Below, in pieces: positions 32,280-41,057 of a stretch of DNA of 64,000 nucleotides. This DNA comes from an uncultured bacterium (GTDB lineage Bacteria; Desulfobacterota_D; UBA1144): the NCBI GenBank assembly GCA_913050245.1, contig CAJWZJ010000001.1:54617-118616 (forward strand), given 5' to 3'. The notes under the pieces are model-generated. The model was not told the origin of the DNA and did no database searches. It saw only the letters and a program-made list of their open reading frames with translations. Numbering within the stretch: position 1 is the first letter of the stretch; each line of letters opens with the position of its first letter. The position numbers and the translations under genes are program-made.

Positions 32280-33788
32280 ATGAAAAGCACTGTTTACTTA
32301 GTTGGCGCAGGACCTGGTGATCCAGGATTAATAACGATAAAAGGCCAAAAACTTATTTCAATTGCTGATGCAATTGTATTTGACTACCTATCTAATCCAT
32401 TGTTGATGAAAAATGCAAAACCAAGTTGTATTAAAGTGAATGCAGGAAAAAGGTTGGGTTTTAAAACCATGACTCAAGATCAAATAAACAGAAAGTTAGT
32501 ATCATTAGCAAAAAAAAATCTTAAAATAATAGTTAGGTTAAAAGGTGGTGATCCTTTACTTTTTGGAAGAGGTGGTGAGGAAGCAGAATATCTTAAAAAG
32601 AATAGAATCAAATTTGAAATTATTCCTGGTATAACTTCAGCAATTGCTGTTCCTGCTTATGCAGGTATTCCAATAACCCATAGAGATAATACGAGCTCCT
32701 TAACAATAGTAACAGGTCATGAAGATCCAGATAAAGAATCTTCTTCTATAGATTGGGAATCACTATCAAAATCAAAATCAATAGTTTTTTTAATGGGTAC
32801 TAAAAATTTAAAAAAAAATATTCAACAACTAATAAAATATGGAATGAGTGTAAAGACAAAAATAGCTGCTATACAATGGGGGACTTATCCAAAGCAAAAA
32901 ACTGTAACTGGTAATTTTAAAAATATAATTGATAAAATTAAGATTAATAAAATTAAATCTCCTTCGATTATTGTCATTGGTGAAGTTTGTAAATATAGAA
33001 ATAAATTATCTTGGTTTGAAAAAAAACCTTTATTTGGTAAGAAAATAGTTGTTACTAGAGCAAGGAAAAATTCAAGCAGTTTAACAGAGAGGATTTTTGA
33101 TAATGGTGGTGAATCAATAGAGATACCTACAATTGAAATCAAACCTATAAAAAATAAAAAAAATAATAAAATAATAAAGAATACAAAAAATTTTGATTGG
33201 ATTGTTTTTACTAGTGTTAATGGAGTTGATCAGTTTATGGATAGATTTCTTGAAGAAAAGAAAGATATTAGAGAATTAGGGAAAATTAAAATTGCTGCGA
33301 TTGGGAGCGAAACAGCAAGAAGTATTTCAAAGAGAGGATTAAGTGTTGACTTGGTTCCTAAAAAGTTTGTTGCAGAGTCACTTATTGATGAATTTAAAAA
33401 AAGAAGAATCAATAACACCAAAATTTTAATACCTAGAGCTAAAGGCTCTAGGAGAATATTAATTGATGGTTTATTAAAGTTAAAAAATGATGTAAAAGAA
33501 ATATTTGTATATGAATCTTTAATTCCCAAGAAAAATATTAAGGAAGAGGTTAAAAAAAATATTATTAATAATAATATTTATGCGATAACTTTTACAAGTT
33601 CGTCAACTGTTGATAATTTTTTTAAATTCATAGATCCTAAAGTAATAAAAAAAGAGAGAAACATTAAATATTTTTGCATAGGACCAATCACAGCAAAAAC
33701 TCTCATGTCATATGGGCTTAAGCCTTTCAGTATTGCATCTAAATTTACAATTGAAAATCTTTTGCAGGATATTATTAAGTTGAAGTGA
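32280..33788 (+). CDS. Uroporphyrinogen-III C-methyltransferase / uroporphyrinogen-III synthase fusion (CobA-HemD)
   Basis: N-terminal VYLVGAGPGDPGLITIKGQKLI and GGDPLLFGRGGEE (SUMT); C-terminal HemD-like domain. Confidence 0.92.
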   Translation: MKSTVYLVGAGPGDPGLITIKGQKLISIADAIVFDYLSNPLLMKNAKPSCIKVNAGKRLGFKTMTQDQINRKLVSLAKKNLKIIVRLKGGDPLLFGRGGEEAEYLKKNRIKFEIIPGITSAIAVPAYAGIPITHRDNTSSLTIVTGHEDPDKESSSIDWESLSKSKSIVFLMGTKNLKKNIQQLIKYGMSVKTKIAAIQWGTYPKQKTVTGNFKNIIDKIKINKIKSPSIIVIGEVCKYRNKLSWFEKKPLFGKKIVVTRARKNSSSLTERIFDNGGESIEIPTIEIKPIKNKKNNKIIKNTKNFDWIVFTSVNGVDQFMDRFLEEKKDIRELGKIKIAAIGSETARSISKRGLSVDLVPKKFVAESLIDEFKKRRINNTKILIPRAKGSRRILIDGLLKLKNDVKEIFVYESLIPKKNIKEEVKKNIINNNIYAITFTSSSTVDNFFKFIDPKVIKKERNIKYFCIGPITAKTLMSYGLKPFSIASKFTIENLLQDIIKLK

Positions 33789-34498
33789 GAAGATTTTATT
33801 TAGAAGAAAAGATTGAATTAGAAAAAAAATTTTTTATTAAAAATGATTTATTTAATCATGTAATAAATGTATTAAAATTTAAAAAGAACCAAAATATCGT
33901 TTTTTTTGATATTACCTCTAACAATTTCTTTTGTGAGATATTAAATGTTAATAAAACGAATGCAGAAGTTATTCCTTTATATAAAATACCCCAAAAAGTT
34001 CAAAGTAAAATTGAAATAAAGGTATATCAGTGTATTCCAAAAGGTAACATATTAAATGATATAATTGAGAAAGATGTAGAATTAGGAGTTACTGAGTTTA
34101 CACCTATAATTTCTGAGAGAACCATAAAGAGAACAAAAGAATTCAAAGAAAAATGGAATGAGATAATTAAAAACTCAACCCAACAATGTGGTAGGTCTAG
34201 ACTAATGAAAATCAACACTCCAGTATATTTTAAAGATCTTTTTAAAAATGAATTTGATGGTGAGAAAATTATTTTTTATGAAAATGCAAATGAATTAATA
34301 AAATTAGATTTCTTTAATAAGAAAAAAAAGAACAGCGTACATATAATACTTGGCCCTGAAGGTGGATTTAGTTTAGATGAAGTGAATACTGCAAATTCTA
34401 ACGGATTTAAATCTTACTCTCTGGGAAATAATGTTCTCAAATGCCTTACTGCAAATATACTTGCTGTAGGATTTATTTATTTACTTAATTCTAAGTAG
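33785..34498 (+). CDS. rsmE: 16S rRNA (uracil1498-N3)-methyltransferase RsmE
   Basis: MRRFYLEEKI; CGRSRLMKI; HIILGPEGGFSLDEV. Confidence 0.92.
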   Translation: MRRFYLEEKIELEKKFFIKNDLFNHVINVLKFKKNQNIVFFDITSNNFFCEILNVNKTNAEVIPLYKIPQKVQSKIEIKVYQCIPKGNILNDIIEKDVELGVTEFTPIISERTIKRTKEFKEKWNEIIKNSTQQCGRSRLMKINTPVYFKDLFKNEFDGEKIIFYENANELIKLDFFNKKKKNSVHIILGPEGGFSLDEVNTANSNGFKSYSLGNNVLKCLTANILAVGFIYLLNSK

Positions 34499-35734
34499 TT
34501 TTTTCTTATACAGATAGATAAGTATTAAAGTAACAACCAAAATAAAGATAATAGTAATAAAAGACCTCTGAGATATAAGACTTTGAAAATCTTTATTAAA
34601 TTCTAAATTTATCTCATCACCAATCTTTATAAAATCTATAGAATATGTGACATATGATTGATCACTTAATTCTTTTATATCTGATTTAGATTTTGTAAAT
34701 TCTAAACCTTCAATCAACATATTAATCTTATTTTCAGGAACTATTATGGTAAGCGAATCAATATTATTATAGAAATTTTTTGTTAAATTAGCTCCTAAGA
34801 AATTTAGTTTTTTACTATATGTAAATACCACTCTCCTTTCTCCTGGAGGCAAAGGTATGGTCTCAATTATGGAATCATCGCTAACGATGAATGTTTCAAG
34901 TGATCGATGTGGAAATGATAAATCTTCAATATCTTTATATTTTGAGAATCTAAGAACTTTCCTTTGATCTTCAATAAGACTGTTATAACCAACATAGATA
35001 TTTTTTGAAATATTATTGATATTGTATATCTCTGCAAAAAGTAAATTATTATTTGCCTCGTCATAACTTATAACCATATGTGAAGATTTTATTTCCACTA
35101 CTTCTTTTTCTTGAGTTGAGTTATAAACGGTGAGATTAACATCTTTAATATTTTCCTCTGGCATGTAATAGAATTTATCGGTTGAATATTCTATTCCATC
35201 ATGAAGGATTTTAACTCTATATGCTATATTGCCTTTCAAATCTTTCAATTTAAAATATCCATCTTTAGTCTTAACATTTTTTTCACTTATTATTTTTTCA
35301 GCCATTACGGATTCTAATTTAATTTCATATTCTTCTTTACTATCATCAGAAAAATTTCTGACTCTGCCTTCAAGTAAAACTGAAGAATTAGGTTTAATTT
35401 TATTTTTAAGAGAATCAATATAATCAATAATTCTTAGTGTTTCCGATGTTGACAAATTCATGTTTGGCATTGGTGGATAACCTTTATTTATAGGCCTACT
35501 TTCATATTTTTCATACAGCTTGTCAGTATTTGATATCCATTGTATTAAGTCTTGTTTCGAATATTTATTTCCAACTTTCCACAAGTCAGGTCCTACGAAT
35601 TTCCCTCGTCCAATAACATGGCATGTTACACATCTTTTCTCAACAAATAATTTTCTTCCCTCACTTGGATTTGCGAATGATTGATGTGAAACTACTAATA
35701 AAATTAGTAAAATAAATTTTAACAATTTAATCAT
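34481..35734 (-). CDS. Monoheme cytochrome c domain protein with large extracytoplasmic domain and C-terminal TM helix
   Basis: Signal peptide, CVTCH heme motif, PPMPNMNLS distal Met region, C-terminal hydrophobic segment FITIIFILVVTLILIYLYKKKLL. Confidence 0.85.
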   Translation of the reverse strand: MIKLLKFILLILLVVSHQSFANPSEGRKLFVEKRCVTCHVIGRGKFVGPDLWKVGNKYSKQDLIQWISNTDKLYEKYESRPINKGYPPMPNMNLSTSETLRIIDYIDSLKNKIKPNSSVLLEGRVRNFSDDSKEEYEIKLESVMAEKIISEKNVKTKDGYFKLKDLKGNIAYRVKILHDGIEYSTDKFYYMPEENIKDVNLTVYNSTQEKEVVEIKSSHMVISYDEANNNLLFAEIYNINNISKNIYVGYNSLIEDQRKVLRFSKYKDIEDLSFPHRSLETFIVSDDSIIETIPLPPGERRVVFTYSKKLNFLGANLTKNFYNNIDSLTIIVPENKINMLIEGLEFTKSKSDIKELSDQSYVTYSIDFIKIGDEINLEFNKDFQSLISQRSFITIIFILVVTLILIYLYKKKLLRIK

Positions 35735-35843
35735 CTTTATATTCCCAGTTGTACTCCTTAATCTTAGTTTTTTTAATAAACAATGGCTTTAGAGTGAAAA
35801 AAAATAACAACATTAGAATAAGAATAGGAAAAACTATTTCCAT
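35727..35843 (-). CDS. 38-aa single-TM small protein between ccmF and cytochrome c gene (not in ORF track)
   Basis: Manual translation: MEIVFPILILMLLFFFTLKPLFIKKTKIKEYNWEYKDD*; preceded by strong SD AGGAGG; 8-nt overlap with downstream cytochrome ORF. Confidence 0.7.
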   Translation of the reverse strand: MEIVFPILILMLLFFFTLKPLFIKKTKIKEYNWEYKDD

Positions 35844-35845
35844 AA

Positions 35846-37741
35846 TTAATTCCTCCTGACTAACAATAGAAAACCACCCAGAATTGAGATTAAACTTCCT
35901 ATCCACAAAAAAGAGACGAGTGGGTTTATATAAAGTTTAAGGTTTAGGCTTCCCTCAAAATTTTTATCAACCAATATTAAATAATAATCTTTAATAAACG
36001 TTGATCTTATTGCTACCTCAGTTTCACGATTAATCTCTCTATTGCCTTCATATTTATACAAATTTTGCTCTGGAAATAAATTAAATACTTTTTTTTGGTC
36101 GGTTAATGATATATTTGCACCAAGAATATTTTTTGCTTCAGTTTCTTTATCATAAATATAATTTAATTTTAGTAATAATTTGTCTACATAAACTTCATCG
36201 CCTTCATTTAAAGTTAAATCATATTTTTTTTCAAAGTTAGATGAGAATGAAACACCCATGATCATAATGATTACACCAAAGTGAATTATGAAAGAACAAT
36301 ATCTTCTAAATTTTTCCTTAAAAAAATTATTTTTTAGTTTTATGTCAATCATCAATTCTTTAATTATAGAAAAAAGTGGAAGCAAGCAAATCAAAAATAC
36401 CATAGAGATTTTTATAGAATTAAATTGATAAAATATAAATATAGATATCAGAGTTGATAGTAATAATGGAATTTTTAAATATTTAAGAACAGGTCTAATA
36501 TTACCTCTTTCCCATGGAAGAAACGGGGCAAAGGTCATCAATAAAATTAAAAGCAGTACATTAGGGAAATTTACTAAATCATAGAAACTTGGGCCAACCA
36601 GTATCCTTTTTCCTGTAAAAAACTCGGAGATTATTGGGAATATAGTCCCAATCAATACTGTTATTGTAATTACTAAGAAGAGAATATTATTAAAAACAAA
36701 AAAGTTTTCTTTTGAAGACAAAGCCTTTATTTCTCTATCTGACTCAATATATATTTTATTTTTGTAATATATCAATGATGAAAAAATAATTATTGAAAAT
36801 ATGAAAATCATAAAATAATCTCCAATACTTGATTGAGCAAAAGAGTGAACCGAGGATATTAATCCACTTCGTGTGATAAAAGTACCAAAAATTGTTAGAA
36901 AAAAAGCAAGAAATATTAGTAGCAGATTCCATCTTCGTAAAACATTTTTTGATTCCTGAGCGTATGAAGAATGTATAAAGGCAGTTAAAAGAAGCCAGGG
37001 CATCAATGCAACATTCTCAACGGGATCCCATGCCCAATACCCTCCCCATCCAAGCTCTAAATATGCCCACCTTGAACCTAGAAGTAATCCTATTGATAAA
37101 AAAGTCCATGAAAAATATGTCCATTTTTTAGATTCTATTATCCATTTGTTTGATTTATCTTTTGAAATTATCGACGCAGTGGCAAAACAAAAAGGTATTG
37201 TAATACCTATGTATCCAAGATATAAAGATAATGGATGAATTGACATATAAATATTCTGTAGAATAGGATTCAAACCTCTGCCATTATCAATAACTTGACT
37301 GTTAATTTCAAAAGGATTTTCAATGAAAGTTATTAAAAAAATAAAAAAAGAAAGTGTAAAGGTTCCTGCAATTTTAGAAATTGGGATTAATTGATCTAAA
37401 CTCTTTTTATTTTCTATAAAAATATAGATTGATAGAATCCAAGTCCAAAGTAAGAGCGATCCGGCTTGTCCAGCCCATAAGGATGTGGCCGAGAATATTG
37501 AATTTAAATCATTACTAACGTTTCTAGCAACATACAAATTTGTATAATCTTTTGTTATAAGTTGAAATTCGATTAAAACTATAGATACAGTCAGTAGAAT
37601 AAGAACTGACAATAAAGATCTTTTTCCAATGCTAGAAAATAAATTACTTCTCTTAAAAAAAGCTATAGTATAAAAAAAGAAAGATAATATTATGAATAAG
37701 AAGCTTAGGAAAATTACATTATCCCCAATTACATTAATCAA
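35846..37741 (-). CDS. ccmF: Cytochrome c heme lyase CcmF
   Basis: WAGQAGSLLLWTW; WGGYWAWDPVENVALMPWLLLTAFIHS. Confidence 0.96.
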   Translation of the reverse strand: MINVIGDNVIFLSFLFIILSFFFYTIAFFKRSNLFSSIGKRSLLSVLILLTVSIVLIEFQLITKDYTNLYVARNVSNDLNSIFSATSLWAGQAGSLLLWTWILSIYIFIENKKSLDQLIPISKIAGTFTLSFFIFLITFIENPFEINSQVIDNGRGLNPILQNIYMSIHPLSLYLGYIGITIPFCFATASIISKDKSNKWIIESKKWTYFSWTFLSIGLLLGSRWAYLELGWGGYWAWDPVENVALMPWLLLTAFIHSSYAQESKNVLRRWNLLLIFLAFFLTIFGTFITRSGLISSVHSFAQSSIGDYFMIFIFSIIIFSSLIYYKNKIYIESDREIKALSSKENFFVFNNILFLVITITVLIGTIFPIISEFFTGKRILVGPSFYDLVNFPNVLLLILLMTFAPFLPWERGNIRPVLKYLKIPLLLSTLISIFIFYQFNSIKISMVFLICLLPLFSIIKELMIDIKLKNNFFKEKFRRYCSFIIHFGVIIMIMGVSFSSNFEKKYDLTLNEGDEVYVDKLLLKLNYIYDKETEAKNILGANISLTDQKKVFNLFPEQNLYKYEGNREINRETEVAIRSTFIKDYYLILVDKNFEGSLNLKLYINPLVSFLWIGSLISILGGFLLLVRRN

Positions 37742-38142
37742 CTTTTCTCCTTTTCATAATCGGCATCTTCATATTTTGTTGGGCATTTTGCAAATAATTT
37801 TTCTGCTTTAAAAGTTGATCCGCGAAAGTCGCCCTCTACTACAGCCTCTACACCGTCATCAAAGATATCTGGGATTATCCCTTTATATTCAACAATCATT
37901 GAGCTACCATCCTCCTCAATTACAAAAATAATGGAGCCATCCATATTATTTATTATTGATCCTTCTTTTACTACTCCTAGGACGCGCAATTGTTTATATT
38001 TAGGAAAATTTCTATTCTTTTCTAAAACCTCATTGACGGTCAAATAATAGACTAACGACGAATCAACAGCTTTAAATATCAAAAAGCTAAAAAAAGCAAT
38101 GATTACAAAAGCTAATACTCTTAATTTAATTTTTGGTCTCAT
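37738..38142 (-). CDS. ccmE: Heme chaperone CcmE, CxxxY variant
   Basis: OB-fold CcmE between ccmD and ccmF; C-terminal AKCPTKYEDADYE where H-x3-Y is usual. Confidence 0.92.
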   Translation of the reverse strand: MRPKIKLRVLAFVIIAFFSFLIFKAVDSSLVYYLTVNEVLEKNRNFPKYKQLRVLGVVKEGSIINNMDGSIIFVIEEDGSSMIVEYKGIIPDIFDDGVEAVVEGDFRGSTFKAEKLFAKCPTKYEDADYEKEKS

Positions 38143-38149
38143 TTAAATA

Positions 38150-38269
38150 TTATTTGTCCTTAAGCTTATTTATTTTTCCATTTAAATAGAAGATATAAGC
38201 AAAAATAATAAGCCAGCAGGCAATTTGTGAATAAAATAGAAATTTTAATGAATCAATAACTACTATCAT
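38150..38269 (-). CDS. ccmD: CcmD-like small membrane protein (39 aa; not in ORF track)
   Basis: Manual translation: MIVVIDSLKFLFYSQIACWLIIFAYIFYLNGKINKLKDK*; single TM plus charged tail, located between ccmC and ccmE. Confidence 0.75.
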   Translation of the reverse strand: MIVVIDSLKFLFYSQIACWLIIFAYIFYLNGKINKLKDK

Positions 38270-38289
38270 AGTAATATTTTAACAATCAT

Positions 38290-38913
38290 TTAACTTTTAT
38301 CTAGTTTTAATCTCATATTCACAAGGACTATATATAAAAAGAAAAAAGCAATAAAAGTTATTAAAAGTGTATCCATCATATTATCGGAAATTCCACCTCC
38401 CTCACCACCAAAAACTACAGGGGAGATACCTCTCATAACTCTTACTGAAATATAAACTATTGGTAAATCTATAAAGCTTATGATTGCAAAAACTGAAGCA
38501 TATTTAGGCATATTATTTTTTAGAGAAAAATTATAAAAAATCAAATAGCTTCCATATAGCAGTAAAAGAATAAAAGTTGTTGTTAATTGAGGATCCCAAG
38601 TCCACCAGGTGCCCCATACGGGTTTTGCCCAAAACATTCCAGAGATAATTGTTAGAAAAGTAAATAGAACTCCTATTTCGGCATGACAATATGCTCTGAA
38701 TGATAAATTTTTATCAGAACTGATTAAAAACCTTACTGAATAAAGAAGATTCATGATAAAAGCGAGAGTAAAAACCAAGACATACCCCATATGAAAATAG
38801 AATATTCTCTGCACATCTCCCATTATTTTCTCGGTAGGTGCATATAAATAGTTCATATAAATAGCCAATGGCATAAAAATAAATAGTAAAATGTATGAAA
38901 TTCTAATAAACAT
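38290..38913 (-). CDS. ccmC: Heme ABC transporter permease CcmC
   Basis: QRIFYFHMGYV; KPVWGTWWTWDPQLTTTFILLLLY. Confidence 0.95.
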   Translation of the reverse strand: MFIRISYILLFIFMPLAIYMNYLYAPTEKIMGDVQRIFYFHMGYVLVFTLAFIMNLLYSVRFLISSDKNLSFRAYCHAEIGVLFTFLTIISGMFWAKPVWGTWWTWDPQLTTTFILLLLYGSYLIFYNFSLKNNMPKYASVFAIISFIDLPIVYISVRVMRGISPVVFGGEGGGISDNMMDTLLITFIAFFFLYIVLVNMRLKLDKS

Positions 38914-38919
38914 TTAAAT

Positions 38920-39576
38920 TCACCTTCTTAAAGCATAACTGAATAAAATGGGACAGACCGTAATTAAAAGTATATCGAAAGCAAGTAAAAGTTGAAAATT
39001 AAACGAATTAATATATTCACCTGTGCCCAAATAATATAAGTCATTTAGTCCATTAAAGCATAAAAACAAAAAAGGAATAATTAGTGGAAAAATTGCAATA
39101 AACATGAATTGACCCTCACCCTTTATTCTTTCAAGTAGTAAGGAAAAACATGTAAAAAAAATTGATAATCCAATTAAAAATAATAAAGTGAAAGCGATAA
39201 AATTAAAATTAATTTCAATTATATAAGTTTGAGAAAAAAGATTATAAAAAATAAAAAGAATGCTAGCTTGAAATAAAAATAATATTAATGAGTATATTAT
39301 TTTGGAGATACAAAAAGCAGATAAATCAACTGGTAGATTGAATACAATTAATTCATCATTTCTGCCAATCTCCAATCTAGATATTCTTTGACTTAACAAA
39401 ATATTAGTAATCAAAAGCGTTACATAATATGAAAAAAGTATATGATTTTCTTTTAAATAATTTGTAAATAAGAGACTAAAAGTACATGTTAATATAAAAA
39501 CGTAATATAAATTACCTTTTTCACGATATTCAATTAATAAATCTTTTAAGATTATACTTTTTATTAAACTAAACAT
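38920..39576 (-). CDS. ccmB: Heme exporter permease CcmB
   Basis: ILKDLLIEYREKG N-terminus, six hydrophobic segments, position next to ccmC. Confidence 0.87.
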   Translation of the reverse strand: MFSLIKSIILKDLLIEYREKGNLYYVFILTCTFSLLFTNYLKENHILFSYYVTLLITNILLSQRISRLEIGRNDELIVFNLPVDLSAFCISKIIYSLILFLFQASILFIFYNLFSQTYIIEINFNFIAFTLLFLIGLSIFFTCFSLLLERIKGEGQFMFIAIFPLIIPFLFLCFNGLNDLYYLGTGEYINSFNFQLLLAFDILLITVCPILFSYALRR

Positions 39577-40183
39577 TGTTCAAATTGACCGAATTATTAA
39601 CCTCAAAGGTATAAGAGTCTTTTGTATTATCAGAAAAAATTATAGTTTTATTTTTTTTAACCAGTTCAATAAATATGTATGATATCTGGTTTTGACTTTC
39701 TATATCTAAAAAATTATAAGGTTCATCCATAACTAAAACTTCTGCATCAGATTGTATACCAATTGATAACTGAATTTTTTTTCTTTGCCCATCAGATAAA
39801 TCTTTAACTTGTTTATCTTTAATTTGAGTTAATTTAAAAGAACTATTAATATCTAATTTATCCAAGCCATAGACATTAGAAAGAAATCTCAGATTCTCTT
39901 CAACAGTAAGATTTTCATAAAATGAAGGAAGAGAAGGTAAAAAAACTACCTCTTTTAAAAAATTGGTTTCTATATTATTTAAATTAATATTTTTATAGTT
40001 AATTGTTCCTTCATAATCATTATCTAGGCCTGATAATATTTTTAATAAGGTTGTTTTACCAGTTCCATTATTTCCGTATACCTGAAATATTGAATTTTTT
40101 TTAATATCAAAAGTCAAATTTCTAAAAACCTTTGTCATAAAAAAATTTTTAGAAATACTTATACAATTAAAAACTGTCTCCAC
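39569..40183 (-). CDS. ccmA: Heme exporter ATPase CcmA (start uncertain; ORF open to 40246, GTG at 40183 preferred)
   Basis: GNNGTGKTTLLKILSGL; LSDGQRKKIQLSI; position. Confidence 0.85.
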   Translation of the reverse strand: METVFNCISISKNFFMTKVFRNLTFDIKKNSIFQVYGNNGTGKTTLLKILSGLDNDYEGTINYKNINLNNIETNFLKEVVFLPSLPSFYENLTVEENLRFLSNVYGLDKLDINSSFKLTQIKDKQVKDLSDGQRKKIQLSIGIQSDAEVLVMDEPYNFLDIESQNQISYIFIELVKKNKTIIFSDNTKDSYTFEVNNSVNLNNV

Positions 40184-40227
40184 ACCAATAACTTTACTTA
40201 ATACCTTACATAAATTAAAATTTTTAA

Positions 40228-40608
40228 ATGAAATTTTTGCATACAATGATAAGGGTTGCTAATCTCGACAGGTCAATTGACTTTTATACATCGATTATAG
40301 GCCTGAAACTTGTAAGAAAAACTGATTATCCTCATGGAAAATTTACTTTAGCTTTTCTATCTATAAATTCAAATGATGATGAGCCATTTTTAGAGCTAAC
40401 CTATAATTGGGATATAGAAAAATATGAACTCGGTACGGCTTTTGGACATATAGCTATTGGGGTTGATGATATTTATCAAATATGCGATGAAATAAAATCA
40501 AAGGGTGGTACTATAACAAGAGAACCAGGTCCAATGAAGGGAAGTAAGTCTATCCTAGCATTTGTTGAAGATCCAGATGGTTATAAGATTGAGTTGTTGC
40601 AAAGATGA
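40228..40608 (+). CDS. gloA: Lactoylglutathione lyase (glyoxalase I)
   Basis: MIRVANLDRSIDFYTSIIGLKLVRKTDYPHGKFTLAFL; FVEDPDGYKIELLQ. Confidence 0.93.
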   Translation: MKFLHTMIRVANLDRSIDFYTSIIGLKLVRKTDYPHGKFTLAFLSINSNDDEPFLELTYNWDIEKYELGTAFGHIAIGVDDIYQICDEIKSKGGTITREPGPMKGSKSILAFVEDPDGYKIELLQR

Positions 40609-41009
40609 TATCCGTAACTAGAAAGTCACATTTTAATGCAGCCCACAGGCTTCATAATAATAATTGGAGTGATGAAAAGAATCACGAATTTTATGGTTTA
40701 TGTAACAATAAGAATTATCATGGACATAATTATGATTTAGAGGTAACTGTAAGCGGTGAAATTGATAAAGAATCAGGATATTTAATAGACATGAAATATT
40801 TAAGTGATTTAATCGATATAAATGTTTGTAATAAGTTCGATCATAAGAATCTGAATTTGGATACAGAAGAATTTAAAGATTTAATTCCAACCGCCGAAAA
40901 CATAGCTGTTGTTATATGGAATATCCTAAGAGAAAAGATTGATAAGAAACTAAATATTAAAGTTAAACTTTTCGAAACTGAAAGAAATTCAGTAGAATAT
41001 TCAGGCTAA
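40605..41009 (+). CDS. 6-pyruvoyl-tetrahydropterin synthase family (PTPS/QueD)
   Basis: SHFNAAHRLHNNNWSDEKNHEFYGLCNNKNYHGHNYDLEV. Confidence 0.92.
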   Translation: MISVTRKSHFNAAHRLHNNNWSDEKNHEFYGLCNNKNYHGHNYDLEVTVSGEIDKESGYLIDMKYLSDLIDINVCNKFDHKNLNLDTEEFKDLIPTAENIAVVIWNILREKIDKKLNIKVKLFETERNSVEYSG

Positions 41010-41057
41010 ATTTAAATAATTCTAATAAAATAAATTTTATTCTTTATATTAAATATC

